The notes under the pieces are model-generated. The model was given only the letters and a program-made list of their open reading frames with translations. It ran no database searches and was not told where the DNA came from. From JAIKWW01 sp052169645 (GTDB taxonomy: Bacteria > Bacillota > Clostridia > Peptostreptococcales > Anaerovoracaceae): a DNA stretch of 57,670 bases. The stretch lies in NCBI GenBank assembly GCA_052169645.1, contig JBQNCA010000010.1, positions 1 to 57,670 of the forward strand. The letters run 5' to 3'. Shown piece after piece: positions 26,181 to 35,252 of the stretch (positions within the stretch are counted from its first letter, which is position 1; every line of letters begins with the position of its first letter). The position numbers and the translations under genes were made by a program.

Positions 26181-26546
26181 ATGAATGGAGAGCGCAATAA
26201 AGAAAATAAAATTCAAATATATGAAGATGCTTATGGAGAAGCTGCAAAATATCTGCATGGCAAACTATGGGAACACATGCGGGATATTATGATAGAGATC
26301 GTTGAAGAAAACAACTTGGGTATATGTTGGAATGATGTTAATCCCGGTAATAAGAAAAATTTTAAAGAGGCTGCGATTTTCCATTTTCGGTTTGATGAGG
26401 TTATCCGTGACAATTGGGAGCAAAATAAAGCAGAAATATTTAGCACAATTAAAAGAATCAATGATTTGTTTTTAAAACATATTGTGGAGTTCATTTTTCT
26501 CGTTCAAAAGCAGGTTTCGGAGAAACGCTTCCAGATATTCTGTTAA
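26181..26546 (+). CDS. hypothetical protein
   Basis: A 121-residue frame 44 bases after the flavoprotein gene. It reads as a plausible soluble helical protein (KYLHGKLWEHMRDIMIEIVEENN, then AAIFHFRFDEVIRDNWEQN), without repeats or membrane segments. The ATG has no good ribosome site and the frame is open upstream, so the true start is uncertain and it may be a decayed fragment. I recognise no family. Confidence 0.45.
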   Translation: MNGERNKENKIQIYEDAYGEAAKYLHGKLWEHMRDIMIEIVEENNLGICWNDVNPGNKKNFKEAAIFHFRFDEVIRDNWEQNKAEIFSTIKRINDLFLKHIVEFIFLVQKQVSEKRFQIFC

Positions 26547-26587
26547 ATTCTATTTTTAATGTTTCTTTTTGTGGTAACATACTTCCA

Positions 26588-26624
26588 CCCCCCCCAACGC
26601 AATTATAATGCGTTGGGGGGGGGG
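26588..26624. other. hairpin with C8 / G10 homopolymer arms
   Basis: Eight C (26588-26595) and AACGCA pair with TGCGTT and ten G (26615-26624) around a 7-base loop. No T-run follows. The G and C tracts are prone to slippage in cells and to error in sequencing. The surrounding 26547-26848 spacer holds no gene, only this hairpin and the terminator below. Confidence 0.75.
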
Positions 26625-26716
26625 TGAGCTTCAATATATTTAACGCGCTCGCGTGTTAAATATTAAATAAAAAAGAACCTCTACACTTTGGCGTAAAAAG
26701 TCCTCTATGTAATATT

Positions 26717-26749
26717 ATCGCAATTAATCTTTTATGCGATTTTTTTATT
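26717..26749 (+). terminator. terminator downstream of the 26.2-26.5 kb gene
   Basis: ATCGCA at 26717-26722 pairs with TGCGAT at 26735-26740, followed by TTTTTT at 26741-26746. Confidence 0.6.
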
Positions 26750-26848
26750 CAATTTTCTGCAATAAATATATAATGAAACGTGGTAGATTCTTTCGATCAT
26801 ATTTATTTATATTCCTCCTAAAATTTATGTATTTTATCAAACTGGAAT

Positions 26849-27547
26849 TCAGCGATTTCTAATCTTTCTAACATTGCGATTCATCAAATGTCTTCCAATG
26901 TGCTTGTAGGCAAAAGCTTTAATAGCTGACATTTCCTGATAATGTTCCTTTAACAAATCATCTGGGCAATCATATACTCCAAAATCTTGAATAATACCTT
27001 CACTCTGAATGTAAGTATTGTTCCTATCGAAATCAATAATGATATTTCTAAAATCTTTTACAGCTACTCCATATCCACAAAATTCACCAATACATTCAGA
27101 ATTCTGCTCCTTCAGCTTGCAAAGATAAGCCTTATCCAAGATAATTGCTTCTAGATTATACCATTTTCCTTCAAAATAAACCTCAACCCAACTATGAAAA
27201 ATATTCTGCGGAGCTCTTTTATATACTAAGCCTGTCATTGCACCCTCTTGTAATTTCTTATCAATAGTAAATCCATGAACCCGACAAGGAATTCCGCAGC
27301 TTCTAAGCAGTGCCATAAAAAGAGTTCCTTTGGTGTTACACTGTCCATAACCATCAGCTAATACTTTAGATGCTGAAATGCTATCGTCTATATTGTAGCC
27401 AAAGAGTATTTCATCTCTAACATAATTATATATAGATTTTAAGCACTCATATTCATTTAGATTTCTCCAACCACGCTTTTCAATAAGTTCCTGAATGCTT
27501 TTACTTGAATAATCTAACATATGTGTTTCTCGTAAGTATTGTTCCAT
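26849..27547 (-). CDS. transglutaminase-like superfamily protein
   Basis: A 232-residue soluble protein. The catalytic Cys is in GYGQCNTKGTLFMALLRS near residues 88-105, and the His in HSWVEVYFEGKWYNLEA near 140-157. The third residue of the triad, usually Asp, is Glu in YNLEA. Such proteins are cysteine proteases or peptidases with unknown substrates in bacteria. I start at the ATG at 27547, where GGAGG lies 5 bases upstream; the GTG at 27559 overlaps that site. No signal peptide is seen. It is the only gene in its transcription unit. Confidence 0.8.
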   Translation of the reverse strand: MEQYLRETHMLDYSSKSIQELIEKRGWRNLNEYECLKSIYNYVRDEILFGYNIDDSISASKVLADGYGQCNTKGTLFMALLRSCGIPCRVHGFTIDKKLQEGAMTGLVYKRAPQNIFHSWVEVYFEGKWYNLEAIILDKAYLCKLKEQNSECIGEFCGYGVAVKDFRNIIIDFDRNNTYIQSEGIIQDFGVYDCPDDLLKEHYQEMSAIKAFAYKHIGRHLMNRNVRKIRNR

Positions 27548-27589
27548 TGTGTCCTCCACAAACTTTCGATTTGCATTTCAGTTCATTTT

Positions 27590-27622
27590 TAAAAACGGAC
27601 AATTCCGATTGGAATTGCCCAC
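27590..27622 (-). terminator. terminator after lysS
   Basis: On the minus strand GGGCAATTCC-AATC-GGAATTGTCC forms a 10-bp stem with one G-T pair, followed by GTTTTT. It closes the ftsH-to-lysS operon. Confidence 0.85.
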
Positions 27623-27789
27623 TCATTTATCACTTTAAAATCAAACGGCTTTGCTGTTGCCGTGCTTCGCACTCTCTGATTTTGTCAAGGCTCAAGCTTT
27701 ACCTTGAAAAAATCGATTTTTTAAGATTCAATTGCAGCTTGGTCGCAATTTGACTTTACATTAATTTCGGAAGCTTTATTTCCCTCACT

Positions 27790-29319
27790 TCAATCCTTTA
27801 CACTCTTCATCGTCGGGAACAGCAGCACATCTCTGATTGCTGCGGAGTTGGTCATTATCATAACCATGCGGTCTATACCGAAGCCTATTCCGCCTGTAGG
27901 CGGCATCCCTACTGCCAATGCATTAAGAAAATCTTCATCTGTATGCTGAGCCTCATCATCCCCTGCTGCTGCAAGCGCATCCTGTGCAGCAAAACGTTCA
28001 CGCTGATCGATCGGGTCGTTAAGCTCGGAATATGCATTTGCCATTTCCCATCCGTTCATGTACAATTCGAAACGTTCAACATACTCGGGATTTTCCGGCT
28101 TTTTCTTTGTCAACGGCGAAATTTCCAACGGATGATCCGTTATAAATGTAGGCTGAATAAGCTCATGTTCTACAAATTCATCAAAGAACAGGTTTAAAAT
28201 ATCTCCCCGCTTATGGCGTTCCTCAAACTCTATGCCTCTATCCTTTGCTATGGCTTTCGCTTCTTCATCGGTCTTTATCTGTGAAAAATCAATCCCGGAA
28301 TATTCCTTTACCGCATCGATCATGGTAATCCTGCGGAAAGGCTTGGACAGGTCAAGCTCATGTTCACCGTAAACAAGTATTTCCGAACCTGTAACTTCCT
28401 TGGCAATATATCTGTAAAGGCTTTCCGACAGTTCCATCATGCCGTTGTAATCCGTATATGCTTGATAAAGCTCCATAAGTGTAAATTCCGGATTGTGACG
28501 GGTATCGACACCTTCATTTCTGAAAACTCTTCCGATTTCATAGACTCTATCCATGCCTCCGACTATCAGGCGCTTAAGGTAAAGCTCCAAAGATATGCGA
28601 AGCTTCAAGTCTTCATCAAGTGCATTGAAATGTGTTTCAAACGGACGAGCCGCAGCTCCGCCTGCATTAGAAACCAGCATCGGAGTTTCAACTTCCATAA
28701 ATTCTCTGTCATCAAGGAATCTGCGGATTGCGCTTATTATCTTTGAGCGCTTTATAAAGGTTTCTTTCACCTCCGCATTCATTATCAAATCCACATATCT
28801 CTGACGATATCTCAAATCGGTATCTGTCATTCCGTGAAATTTTTCAGGTAAAATCTGCAGGGATTTTGTGAGCAGTACTACACTTTTTGCGTGTATGCTG
28901 ATTTCTCCGGTTTTAGTCTTAAAAACAAATCCTTTTACACCGACTATATCGCCAACATCATAAGTTTTAAAAATTTTATATTCCTCAGGTGATTCTTCCG
29001 TGTTGAGGTCATCACGTGAAACGAAGCACTGAATTCTGCCCTTTCTATCGATAATGTCAATAAAAGCAGCTTTGCCCATGACTCTCTTTGCCATGATTCT
29101 GCCGGCAATGGAAACATCCTGATTTTCAAGCGAATCAAAATTCGCCTTTATATCCTCACTGTAATTGTCGGAATCCCACTTGGTATGCGCAAAAGGATCA
29201 CGACCCGCAGCCTGCAAATCAGCCAATTTATTATAACGAATCTTTCTCAGCTCATTTAATTCCTTATCTGACTTTATCGGCTCATGAGACGCCTGATTTA
29301 TATTCTGTTCCTCTGCCAT
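27790..29319 (-). CDS. lysS: lysyl-tRNA synthetase, class II
   Basis: Charges tRNA-Lys. The OB-fold anticodon domain is at residues about 60-165 (VSIAGRIMAKRVMGKAAFIDI). Class II motif 2 is FRNEGVDTRHNPEFT near 265 and motif 3 is GIGFGIDRMVMIMT near 480. The length of 509 residues is normal, with a slightly acidic N-terminal tail. It starts 2 bases after greA stops, the common greA-lysS pairing in Bacillota. Confidence 0.98.
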   Translation of the reverse strand: MAEEQNINQASHEPIKSDKELNELRKIRYNKLADLQAAGRDPFAHTKWDSDNYSEDIKANFDSLENQDVSIAGRIMAKRVMGKAAFIDIIDRKGRIQCFVSRDDLNTEESPEEYKIFKTYDVGDIVGVKGFVFKTKTGEISIHAKSVVLLTKSLQILPEKFHGMTDTDLRYRQRYVDLIMNAEVKETFIKRSKIISAIRRFLDDREFMEVETPMLVSNAGGAAARPFETHFNALDEDLKLRISLELYLKRLIVGGMDRVYEIGRVFRNEGVDTRHNPEFTLMELYQAYTDYNGMMELSESLYRYIAKEVTGSEILVYGEHELDLSKPFRRITMIDAVKEYSGIDFSQIKTDEEAKAIAKDRGIEFEERHKRGDILNLFFDEFVEHELIQPTFITDHPLEISPLTKKKPENPEYVERFELYMNGWEMANAYSELNDPIDQRERFAAQDALAAAGDDEAQHTDEDFLNALAVGMPPTGGIGFGIDRMVMIMTNSAAIRDVLLFPTMKSVKD

Positions 29320-29321
29320 TA

Positions 29322-29801
29322 TTAAACCCTCTTTATCTCTAAAACTTTCAAGTGAACTATTCCGTCAGGAATCTCTATGCTTATTTCACTGTCGATGCTT
29401 GCGCCTATAAGTCCCGAACCTACCGCCGATTCATTTGAAATCATTCCTTGAAGAGGATCGGATTCATTTGACCCGACTATCTTATATGTGGTAATTTCAT
29501 CCGTATCAAGATCCTTAACTGTAACAGTATGTCCCAAATTTACATGATCGGTGGAAATTTCAGATTCATCCAAAATTTTGGCATTACGAATCATGTTTTC
29601 GAGCTTCATGATGCGTTCTTCCAGCTCGGCCTGTTCATTTTTTGCCGCATCATATTCTGCATTTTCAGAAAGATCTCCGTAAGAAATCGCTTCTTTCAAT
29701 CTCTCCGCAACTTCAAGTCTGCGAACTGCCGTGAGCTCCTCATGTTCTGTAACAAGTTTCTCATAACCCTCTTTGGTAACTATCATTTCATCATTTGCCA
29801 T
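29322..29801 (-). CDS. greA: transcription elongation factor GreA
   Basis: GreA rescues backtracked RNA polymerase. The N-terminal coiled coil with ISYGDLSENAEYDAAKNEQ carries the conserved acidic tip (D-L-S-E-N-A-E-Y). The C-terminal domain has VGSNESDPLQGMISNESAVGS, the GreA signature. I start at the ATG at 29801, preceded by AAAGGATGG; an in-frame TTG lies 21 bases further upstream but overlaps that site. The length of 159 residues is typical. Confidence 0.97.
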   Translation of the reverse strand: MANDEMIVTKEGYEKLVTEHEELTAVRRLEVAERLKEAISYGDLSENAEYDAAKNEQAELEERIMKLENMIRNAKILDESEISTDHVNLGHTVTVKDLDTDEITTYKIVGSNESDPLQGMISNESAVGSGLIGASIDSEISIEIPDGIVHLKVLEIKRV

Positions 29802-29881
29802 ATATTTTACCCATCCTTTCAAAAAACGTCCTGTCTATAATATCCGACATAAATCAAAGTCAGACTGCAAAGCATTCCTCA

Positions 29882-30916
29882 TCATAAGCCTTCGTCTTTT
29901 AGACTCTCGGCAAGACGATCCAGCGCTGCGCCTACCTCTTCGGCATCATTCATTTCATTAATCCGTCTGCGCAGCGCAGCGGCGCCTCGCATCCCCTTTA
30001 TATACCATCCGACATGCTTCCGCATTATGCGCACACCTGCATATTCACCGAACTCTTCGACAACCGCCGCATAATGCTCCTTCAAAACGGCAATTCGCTC
30101 CGATGCCGACACAATCACAGCTTGAGTCTTTCCTCCGCCACTCCGCACAACACCTCCGGCTGCATCTCGCTCATTGCCGGGCGCCGCAGCACTCCTGTCC
30201 TCGCATAAACTCCGAAATATCCAAGGATTCCCGAGCGCAGCTCTGCCTATCATTATCCCTACGCATCCCGTCCTATCAAACATATCTCTTGCGCTCTCCA
30301 CATCAAAAACATCTCCGTTGCCGAGGACAGGGATACGAACCGCCTCCACGACCTGCCCTATGATATCTCTATCAGCGGTTCCATTGTAAAACTGCATACG
30401 AGTTCGACCGTGCACACATATTGCCGCAGCTCCGGCAGCCTCTATTCTCTTTGCCGTTTCCACTGCATTTATACTGTTGTCGTCCCAACCCGTTCGAATT
30501 TTTACCGTGACGGGCTTTCCCGCATTTTTTACGACAGCCTCTACAACCTTGCTCACTAAAGGCGGATTTCTTAACAAAGCTGAACCGTCTCCGTTTTTTA
30601 CAACCTTGGGAACGGGGCAACCCATATTTATGTCTATAAAACTGTTATTGCGATCTCTCAGCATAGCTGCGGCTTCACCCATAATTTCAGGCTCCGAGCC
30701 GAAAATCTGGTATGCGACGGGCATCTCATCTTCATAAATTTTCAAAAGCTTTTCAGTAGACTTGTCACCGTACCAAAGTCCCTTTGCACTTATCATCTCC
30801 GAGTATACCGCTCCGGCTCCGTATCTGCGGCATATGCGGCGAAACGGAGCATCGGTAATTCCCGCAAGCGGCGCCAGAAAGTAAGGTGAATCGAATGTAA
30901 GATTTCCTATCCTCAT
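29882..30916 (-). CDS. dusB: tRNA-dihydrouridine synthase (DusB-like)
   Basis: An FMN enzyme that reduces uridines in tRNA. The TIM-barrel start YFLAPLAGITDAPFRRI, the active-site Cys region DINMGCPVPKVVKNGDGSALL near 95-115 and HGRTRMQFYNG near 170 are all present. A lineage-specific GC-rich insertion of about 30 residues (RSAAAPGNERDAAGG and onward, near 245) separates the barrel from the C-terminal helical domain. The start overlaps the coaX stop by 4 bases. The pairing with coaX and lysS supports the DusB class. Confidence 0.93.
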   Translation of the reverse strand: MRIGNLTFDSPYFLAPLAGITDAPFRRICRRYGAGAVYSEMISAKGLWYGDKSTEKLLKIYEDEMPVAYQIFGSEPEIMGEAAAMLRDRNNSFIDINMGCPVPKVVKNGDGSALLRNPPLVSKVVEAVVKNAGKPVTVKIRTGWDDNSINAVETAKRIEAAGAAAICVHGRTRMQFYNGTADRDIIGQVVEAVRIPVLGNGDVFDVESARDMFDRTGCVGIMIGRAALGNPWIFRSLCEDRSAAAPGNERDAAGGVVRSGGGKTQAVIVSASERIAVLKEHYAAVVEEFGEYAGVRIMRKHVGWYIKGMRGAAALRRRINEMNDAEEVGAALDRLAESLKDEGL

Positions 30917-31770
30917 CCCTTTTCCGCCTGTATCTCTATATTTTCTCTGCTCTGCCTGGAAAGCTTATTTCGATTTGAAAAATTATTTCGATTTTTATCA
31001 TATATAAGGCGTAGTCCTTCCAAGGTAAGTAATCTGTCGACATGATCTATGGAATCTATCCCCTTTGAAATCATTGTGGCAAGCCCGCCTGTCGCTATGA
31101 CTTTTATATTGCTTTCCGCTTCACCGGTATGCTCGCTGTATTCACGTTTCATTTTCCTTATAATAAAATCCACCATTCCCATATGACCGTACACAAGTCC
31201 CGCCTGTATGCTGTCTATGGTATTTCGACATACTACATGTCCCGGCTCCAGCAATTCAACCCTCGGCAGCTTCGCCGTTTTTTCAAAGAGTGCATCCGAT
31301 GAAATTTTGATTCCCGGCGCAATTGTACCTCCGAGGTACTCACATTTATCGGAAACACAACAAAATGTTGTAGCCGTACCTATATCAACTATAATCAAGG
31401 GGCCTCCGTATTTATCAAATGCGGAGACGGCATTGACGATTCTGTCTGCGCCTACCTGCTTTGGATTGTCATATTTAATAATCATACCGGTCTTTATTCC
31501 CGGCCCCACATCTATGGCACGAATGTTGAAATATTTAATCGACAGATGCTGCAACGTATAGGATATTGACGGAACTACGGTGGATATTATAACATCGCTC
31601 ACATCCTCAATCTTTAATCCGTTGTGTATAAAAAGCTGCTCTATCAGCATTCCGTATTCATCTGCGCTCTTATCCTTATCGGTTTTCATTCGGAAGTTTT
31701 CTACAAGTTTATTGTCGTCAAATACTCCCATTACGATGTTGGTATTGCCCACATCAAAAGCCAATAACAT
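30913..31770 (-). CDS. coaX: type III pantothenate kinase
   Basis: The first step of coenzyme A synthesis, insensitive to CoA feedback. The N-terminal phosphate motif FDVGNTNIVMGVF is at residues 5-17, the PNPKQVGADRIVNA segment near 100-115, and IVDIGTATTFCCV near 125. A second GGTIAPGI follows near 150. At 285 residues it is slightly long because of a basic C-terminal tail. It lies in the ftsH-coaX-dusB-greA-lysS operon, 55 bases after ftsH, with GGAGG before the ATG. Confidence 0.96.
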   Translation of the reverse strand: MLLAFDVGNTNIVMGVFDDNKLVENFRMKTDKDKSADEYGMLIEQLFIHNGLKIEDVSDVIISTVVPSISYTLQHLSIKYFNIRAIDVGPGIKTGMIIKYDNPKQVGADRIVNAVSAFDKYGGPLIIVDIGTATTFCCVSDKCEYLGGTIAPGIKISSDALFEKTAKLPRVELLEPGHVVCRNTIDSIQAGLVYGHMGMVDFIIRKMKREYSEHTGEAESNIKVIATGGLATMISKGIDSIDHVDRLLTLEGLRLIYDKNRNNFSNRNKLSRQSRENIEIQAEKG

Positions 31771-31825
31771 ATTTGTCCTCCATATTCAGGGTAGCTCAAT
31801 ATGCCCTATTATCATGTGCTTCTAT

Positions 31826-33934
31826 TTACTTAATGTCCGAATCCTTGTCGTGATTTTCACCGTTATCGGTTTTATCTGCGCCTGAATCCTTAACATCTTG
31901 ATTATCCTTCAAATTTTTATTTTCAAAAACTATGGAACTTTCACTTACTCTGCTGTTTTTGCCGTTCAAGTTCATCATCTCCGCCTGACGGCGTACATCT
32001 GCTTCAAATCTTGCTCTTGCTTCCGCTTCCTCCTTCGCTTCACGAGCTTTCTGCTTCGCTATGCGTTCTTCTCTTTCTTTTTCGGTGCGGCGAGCCTCTT
32101 CAACAATTTCATCTCTGCTCTTTTCCCCTGTATACAACTGTTCAAACTGTTGCGCATCAAGGGTTTCAATATCGAGAAGAGTTTCAGCTATAAGCTCCAG
32201 CTTATCCATGTTTTTCTTCAAAAGTGATTCCGCCTTCGCATAAGCTTCATCTATAAGTCTCTTGATTTCACAATCTATCAAAGCGGCTGTTTCATCTGAA
32301 TATATCTGCTTGGAAGCAAAGTCCTTACCTATGAATACTTCATCAGGATCGCTGTAATTTACAGTTCCAAGCTTATCGCTCATGCCGTACTTGGTAACCA
32401 TATTTCTGGCAATATTGGTTGCTCTCTCAATATCATTGCTGGCACCGGTGCTTATATCGTCAAGCACGAGAGCCTCAGCAACTCTTCCTCCGAGCAGATG
32501 AACCAGAGATGATTCCATATGCTTCTTTGAATCAAAGGTTCTGTCCTCTTTAGGCAGGAACATTGTCATACCGCCTGCCATTCCTCTCGGAATAATTGTA
32601 ACCTGATGTACAGGATCCGAATCTTCAAGGTTGCGAATAAGAACTGCGTGACCGGCCTCATGATAAGCCGTTAATCTACGTTCCTTCTCGGTTATTACAC
32701 GACTGCGTTTTGCAGGTCCTGCCATAACCTTCGTAATGGCTTCCTCCACTTCATCCATTGAAATACTTTTACCTCCACGTCTTGCAGTGAGGAGTGCCGC
32801 TTCATTAAGAACATTTTCTATATCTGCAGGCGAAAATCCGGGTGTCATGCGTGCAAGCACTGCCGGATCGACATCATCGCCCAACGGTTTATTCTTGGCA
32901 TGAGTATTGAAAACTTCCTCTCTCCCTTTTATATCAGGAAGACCTATCACTATCTGCCTATCAAATCTTCCCGGTCTCAAAAGTGCGGGATCAAGAACAT
33001 CCGGACGATTTGTAGCAGCAAATACTATTACCCCTTCATTCAATCCGAAACCGTCCATCTCGACGAGCATCTGATTTAAAGTCTGTTCTCTTTCATCGTG
33101 TCCGCCGCCGAGTCCCGCACCTCTGCGTCTGCCGACAGCATCAATTTCATCTATAAATATAATGCTCGGTGAATTCTTCTTTGCCTGTTCGAAGAGATCT
33201 CTGACTCTGGAAGCTCCGACACCTACAAACATTTCTACAAAATCCGAACCTGAAATACTGTAAAAAGGTACTCCCGCTTCACCTGAAACGGCTTTTGTTA
33301 CATATGTTTTACCTGTTCCCGGAGGTCCTACCAGTAAAACACCCTTAGGTATACGAGCTCCCAACTCGGTATATTTCTTAGGTCTCCTGAGAAAATCTAC
33401 AATTTCCTGAAGTTCTTCCTTTTCTTCCTTTAATCCCGCCACATCGTTGAATGTAATTTTCTTTCCTTCATCCTTGTACAGTCTTGCACGGCTCTTTCCG
33501 AAGGACATCGCTTTGCCTGCTCCTCCCTGTGCCGAATTCATGAAGAACATCCATATTACAACAAATATAACAATGGTCAACATATACGGAAGCATGGACA
33601 GGTACCATGGTGTAGTCTTAGGTGCAGTGCTGTTTACTACAAGCTTTCCTTCCTTTATTTGTGGAATAATATATTCATCATTAATAGACCACAGTTGTAT
33701 GGTTGACGGCGCATAAGCATGAATAGTCTTATCATTTTTAAGCTTAGCCGTCATACTGGTATCTTCCAGCTTCAACTCCTTTATATTTTCCTTTGCCAGT
33801 TCATCAACAAACTCTGAAAATTCCACTTCCTTTACCGATTGTTCCGTCTGCATACCGGAATACATATAAGCAAAGCCTATAACGCCCATCAATACAACAA
33901 AATATATGATAAAGGTCTTATACCATCTTTTCAA
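31826..33934 (-). CDS. ftsH: ATP-dependent zinc metalloprotease FtsH
   Basis: A membrane-anchored AAA+ protease that degrades misfolded membrane and regulatory proteins. It has two membrane segments (residues about 8-25 and 110-130) around an outer domain. Walker A is GPPGTGKT near 204-211, with IIFIDEIDAVGRRRG following and the SRH region with RPGRFDRQI. The zinc motif HEAGH lies near 423. The charged C-terminal tail of about 90 residues is coiled and low in complexity. Translation starts at a TTG with AAGGAGG 6 bases upstream. Confidence 0.98.
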   Translation of the reverse strand: MKRWYKTFIIYFVVLMGVIGFAYMYSGMQTEQSVKEVEFSEFVDELAKENIKELKLEDTSMTAKLKNDKTIHAYAPSTIQLWSINDEYIIPQIKEGKLVVNSTAPKTTPWYLSMLPYMLTIVIFVVIWMFFMNSAQGGAGKAMSFGKSRARLYKDEGKKITFNDVAGLKEEKEELQEIVDFLRRPKKYTELGARIPKGVLLVGPPGTGKTYVTKAVSGEAGVPFYSISGSDFVEMFVGVGASRVRDLFEQAKKNSPSIIFIDEIDAVGRRRGAGLGGGHDEREQTLNQMLVEMDGFGLNEGVIVFAATNRPDVLDPALLRPGRFDRQIVIGLPDIKGREEVFNTHAKNKPLGDDVDPAVLARMTPGFSPADIENVLNEAALLTARRGGKSISMDEVEEAITKVMAGPAKRSRVITEKERRLTAYHEAGHAVLIRNLEDSDPVHQVTIIPRGMAGGMTMFLPKEDRTFDSKKHMESSLVHLLGGRVAEALVLDDISTGASNDIERATNIARNMVTKYGMSDKLGTVNYSDPDEVFIGKDFASKQIYSDETAALIDCEIKRLIDEAYAKAESLLKKNMDKLELIAETLLDIETLDAQQFEQLYTGEKSRDEIVEEARRTEKEREERIAKQKAREAKEEAEARARFEADVRRQAEMMNLNGKNSRVSESSIVFENKNLKDNQDVKDSGADKTDNGENHDKDSDIK

Positions 33935-34125
33935 TTTTTGCCTCCTTGAATAATTTAAATCAATTTTTATGGCAACAAAGCCCGTTCTTAAATACCGCTA
34001 CTGAGCTCCCATATAAAAGGAATACCCCTAATTTACAGCAGCAATTATTCTTCTAAAGTTATTATAAAAGCCCTTCAATTTGGCTAATCGTTTCATTTTA
34101 GCATAGGAAAATATGATTTTCAACA

Positions 34126-34160
34126 AAAGAAAGACGCTGACGAATAAGCTCGCCAGCGCC
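34126..34160 (-). terminator. terminator after the FliD-like gene
   Basis: GACGCTGACGAA (34133-34144) and CTCGCCAGCGCC (34149-34160) form a 12-bp stem with G-T pairs and a 4-base loop. On the minus strand TTTCTTTTG follows. Confidence 0.8.
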
Positions 34161-34186
34161 TCTATCATGGGTGAACAATTGTACTA

Positions 34187-35041
34187 TTACACCAGCATAT
34201 TAATGATAGCCTTTCTGCTTCCGTTATGTCCTGAAAAAGCTGCTCCGGTATTGGTTGAAACATTGCTTTTAATCTGAGCCGCATTTTGCTTCACATTATC
34301 GGCATATGAACCTTTACCGTTAAATATGGCTTTGATGTCCGCCAAATCCGCTTTTTTCAACTTCTCAGCATTTACAGACAATGAATTGTCAGAATTTACA
34401 GTAATTCCTATATTCGAAAGAGGTCTGGATAAAGCTTTGGTCGTACTTACCACATCCAGTTCTTTTTGAACGGCTTTACTGTCGCCATCACTTACCACGG
34501 TGTTTTTGAGAGTATTATAGCTTTTGACAAAATCCTGTACTCCTGCATAAATGGCATCCATATTATGTTTGCCGTTTTTATCAGGTTCAAATAAGCTTTT
34601 CTTTGTATCGGTATTTGTCAAAGCCTCAGCAGCTTTTGTCAATCCGTCTGCAGCCTTTCCCACCTTGAGCTTTTGCCCTATAGATGAACCTGTCTTATCT
34701 GCATTGAGAATTCCTGCGAGTCTCTTTGCCCTATCATTCAAATCCGGCTGTTGAGATTGTTTCAGACGATTCGCTCTTGATGCCTGTTCCGCAGTTTCCG
34801 CTCTGCTTGAACGCTTTGTCCCATATACACTGTTATAAAACTGGCGCATAGTGGAACGTGTATTGCGTATAGACGAAAAATCCGCCGCAAGATTTGCCAT
34901 GTTGCCGTCGCTCCCGGAATTTCCTCCTAAGCTGTTAAGCATGGCTCCCATGCCGCTGCTGCTGTTGAAAGCACCTCTGCTTCCCAACATTTTATACAGA
35001 TTGTAATTATTACGACTGTATGTATTTGCTGTAACTCTCAT
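34187..35041 (-). CDS. FliD C-terminal-like small protein, possible flagellar hook-associated or secreted protein
   Basis: A 284-residue soluble protein with no signal peptide or membrane segment. Residues about 165-275 (VQDFVKSYNTLKNTV, then LSNIGITVNSDNSLSVNAEKL, IKAIFNGKGSYADNV) follow the pattern of the FliD (flagellar cap) C-terminal domain. The N-terminal 130 residues are Asn/Ser/Gly-rich, then basic, and unfamiliar. It is much shorter than a true FliD, so it may be a novel filament- or hook-associated protein. A sigma-28-like promoter lies upstream (35083-35108). A strong AGGAGG precedes the ATG and a terminator follows, so it is a single-gene unit with no other flagellar gene in view. 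Confidence 0.65.
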   Translation of the reverse strand: MRVTANTYSRNNYNLYKMLGSRGAFNSSSGMGAMLNSLGGNSGSDGNMANLAADFSSIRNTRSTMRQFYNSVYGTKRSSRAETAEQASRANRLKQSQQPDLNDRAKRLAGILNADKTGSSIGQKLKVGKAADGLTKAAEALTNTDTKKSLFEPDKNGKHNMDAIYAGVQDFVKSYNTLKNTVVSDGDSKAVQKELDVVSTTKALSRPLSNIGITVNSDNSLSVNAEKLKKADLADIKAIFNGKGSYADNVKQNAAQIKSNVSTNTGAAFSGHNGSRKAIINMLV

Positions 35042-35082
35042 ATTTTCACCTCCTATCCGGGGCTTTTACGCTCCCGATATTT

Positions 35083-35108
35083 ATATCGACCAAATTGCTG
35101 TTTTTTTA
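35083..35108 (-). promoter_or_regulatory. sigma-28 (SigD/FliA)-like promoter
   Basis: On the minus strand TAAA (35108-35105) is followed, after 14 bases, by GTCGATAT (35090-35083). This is one mismatch from the SigD -10 consensus GCCGATAT, with spacing one below the usual 15. It lies about 40 bases upstream of the FliD-like gene. Confidence 0.5.
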
Positions 35109-35177
35109 ACCCGTACGTTGGATATAAATTGTATTAAAAAAAAGACACCGTTTTTAAAAATTAAGCCTTCAATTCGC

Positions 35178-35206
35178 TTGCAAAATAGTGTCCGTCTGTC
35201 TAAAAT
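35178..35206 (+). promoter_or_regulatory. sigma-A promoter for the HicB-like gene
   Basis: TTGCAA at 35178-35183 and TAAAAT at 35201-35206 with a 17-base spacer, 46 bases before the ATG. Confidence 0.55.
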
Positions 35207-35252
35207 AATTATATATTCAATACTGCATCTGTTCTGAATAGGAGGTTCCCCT

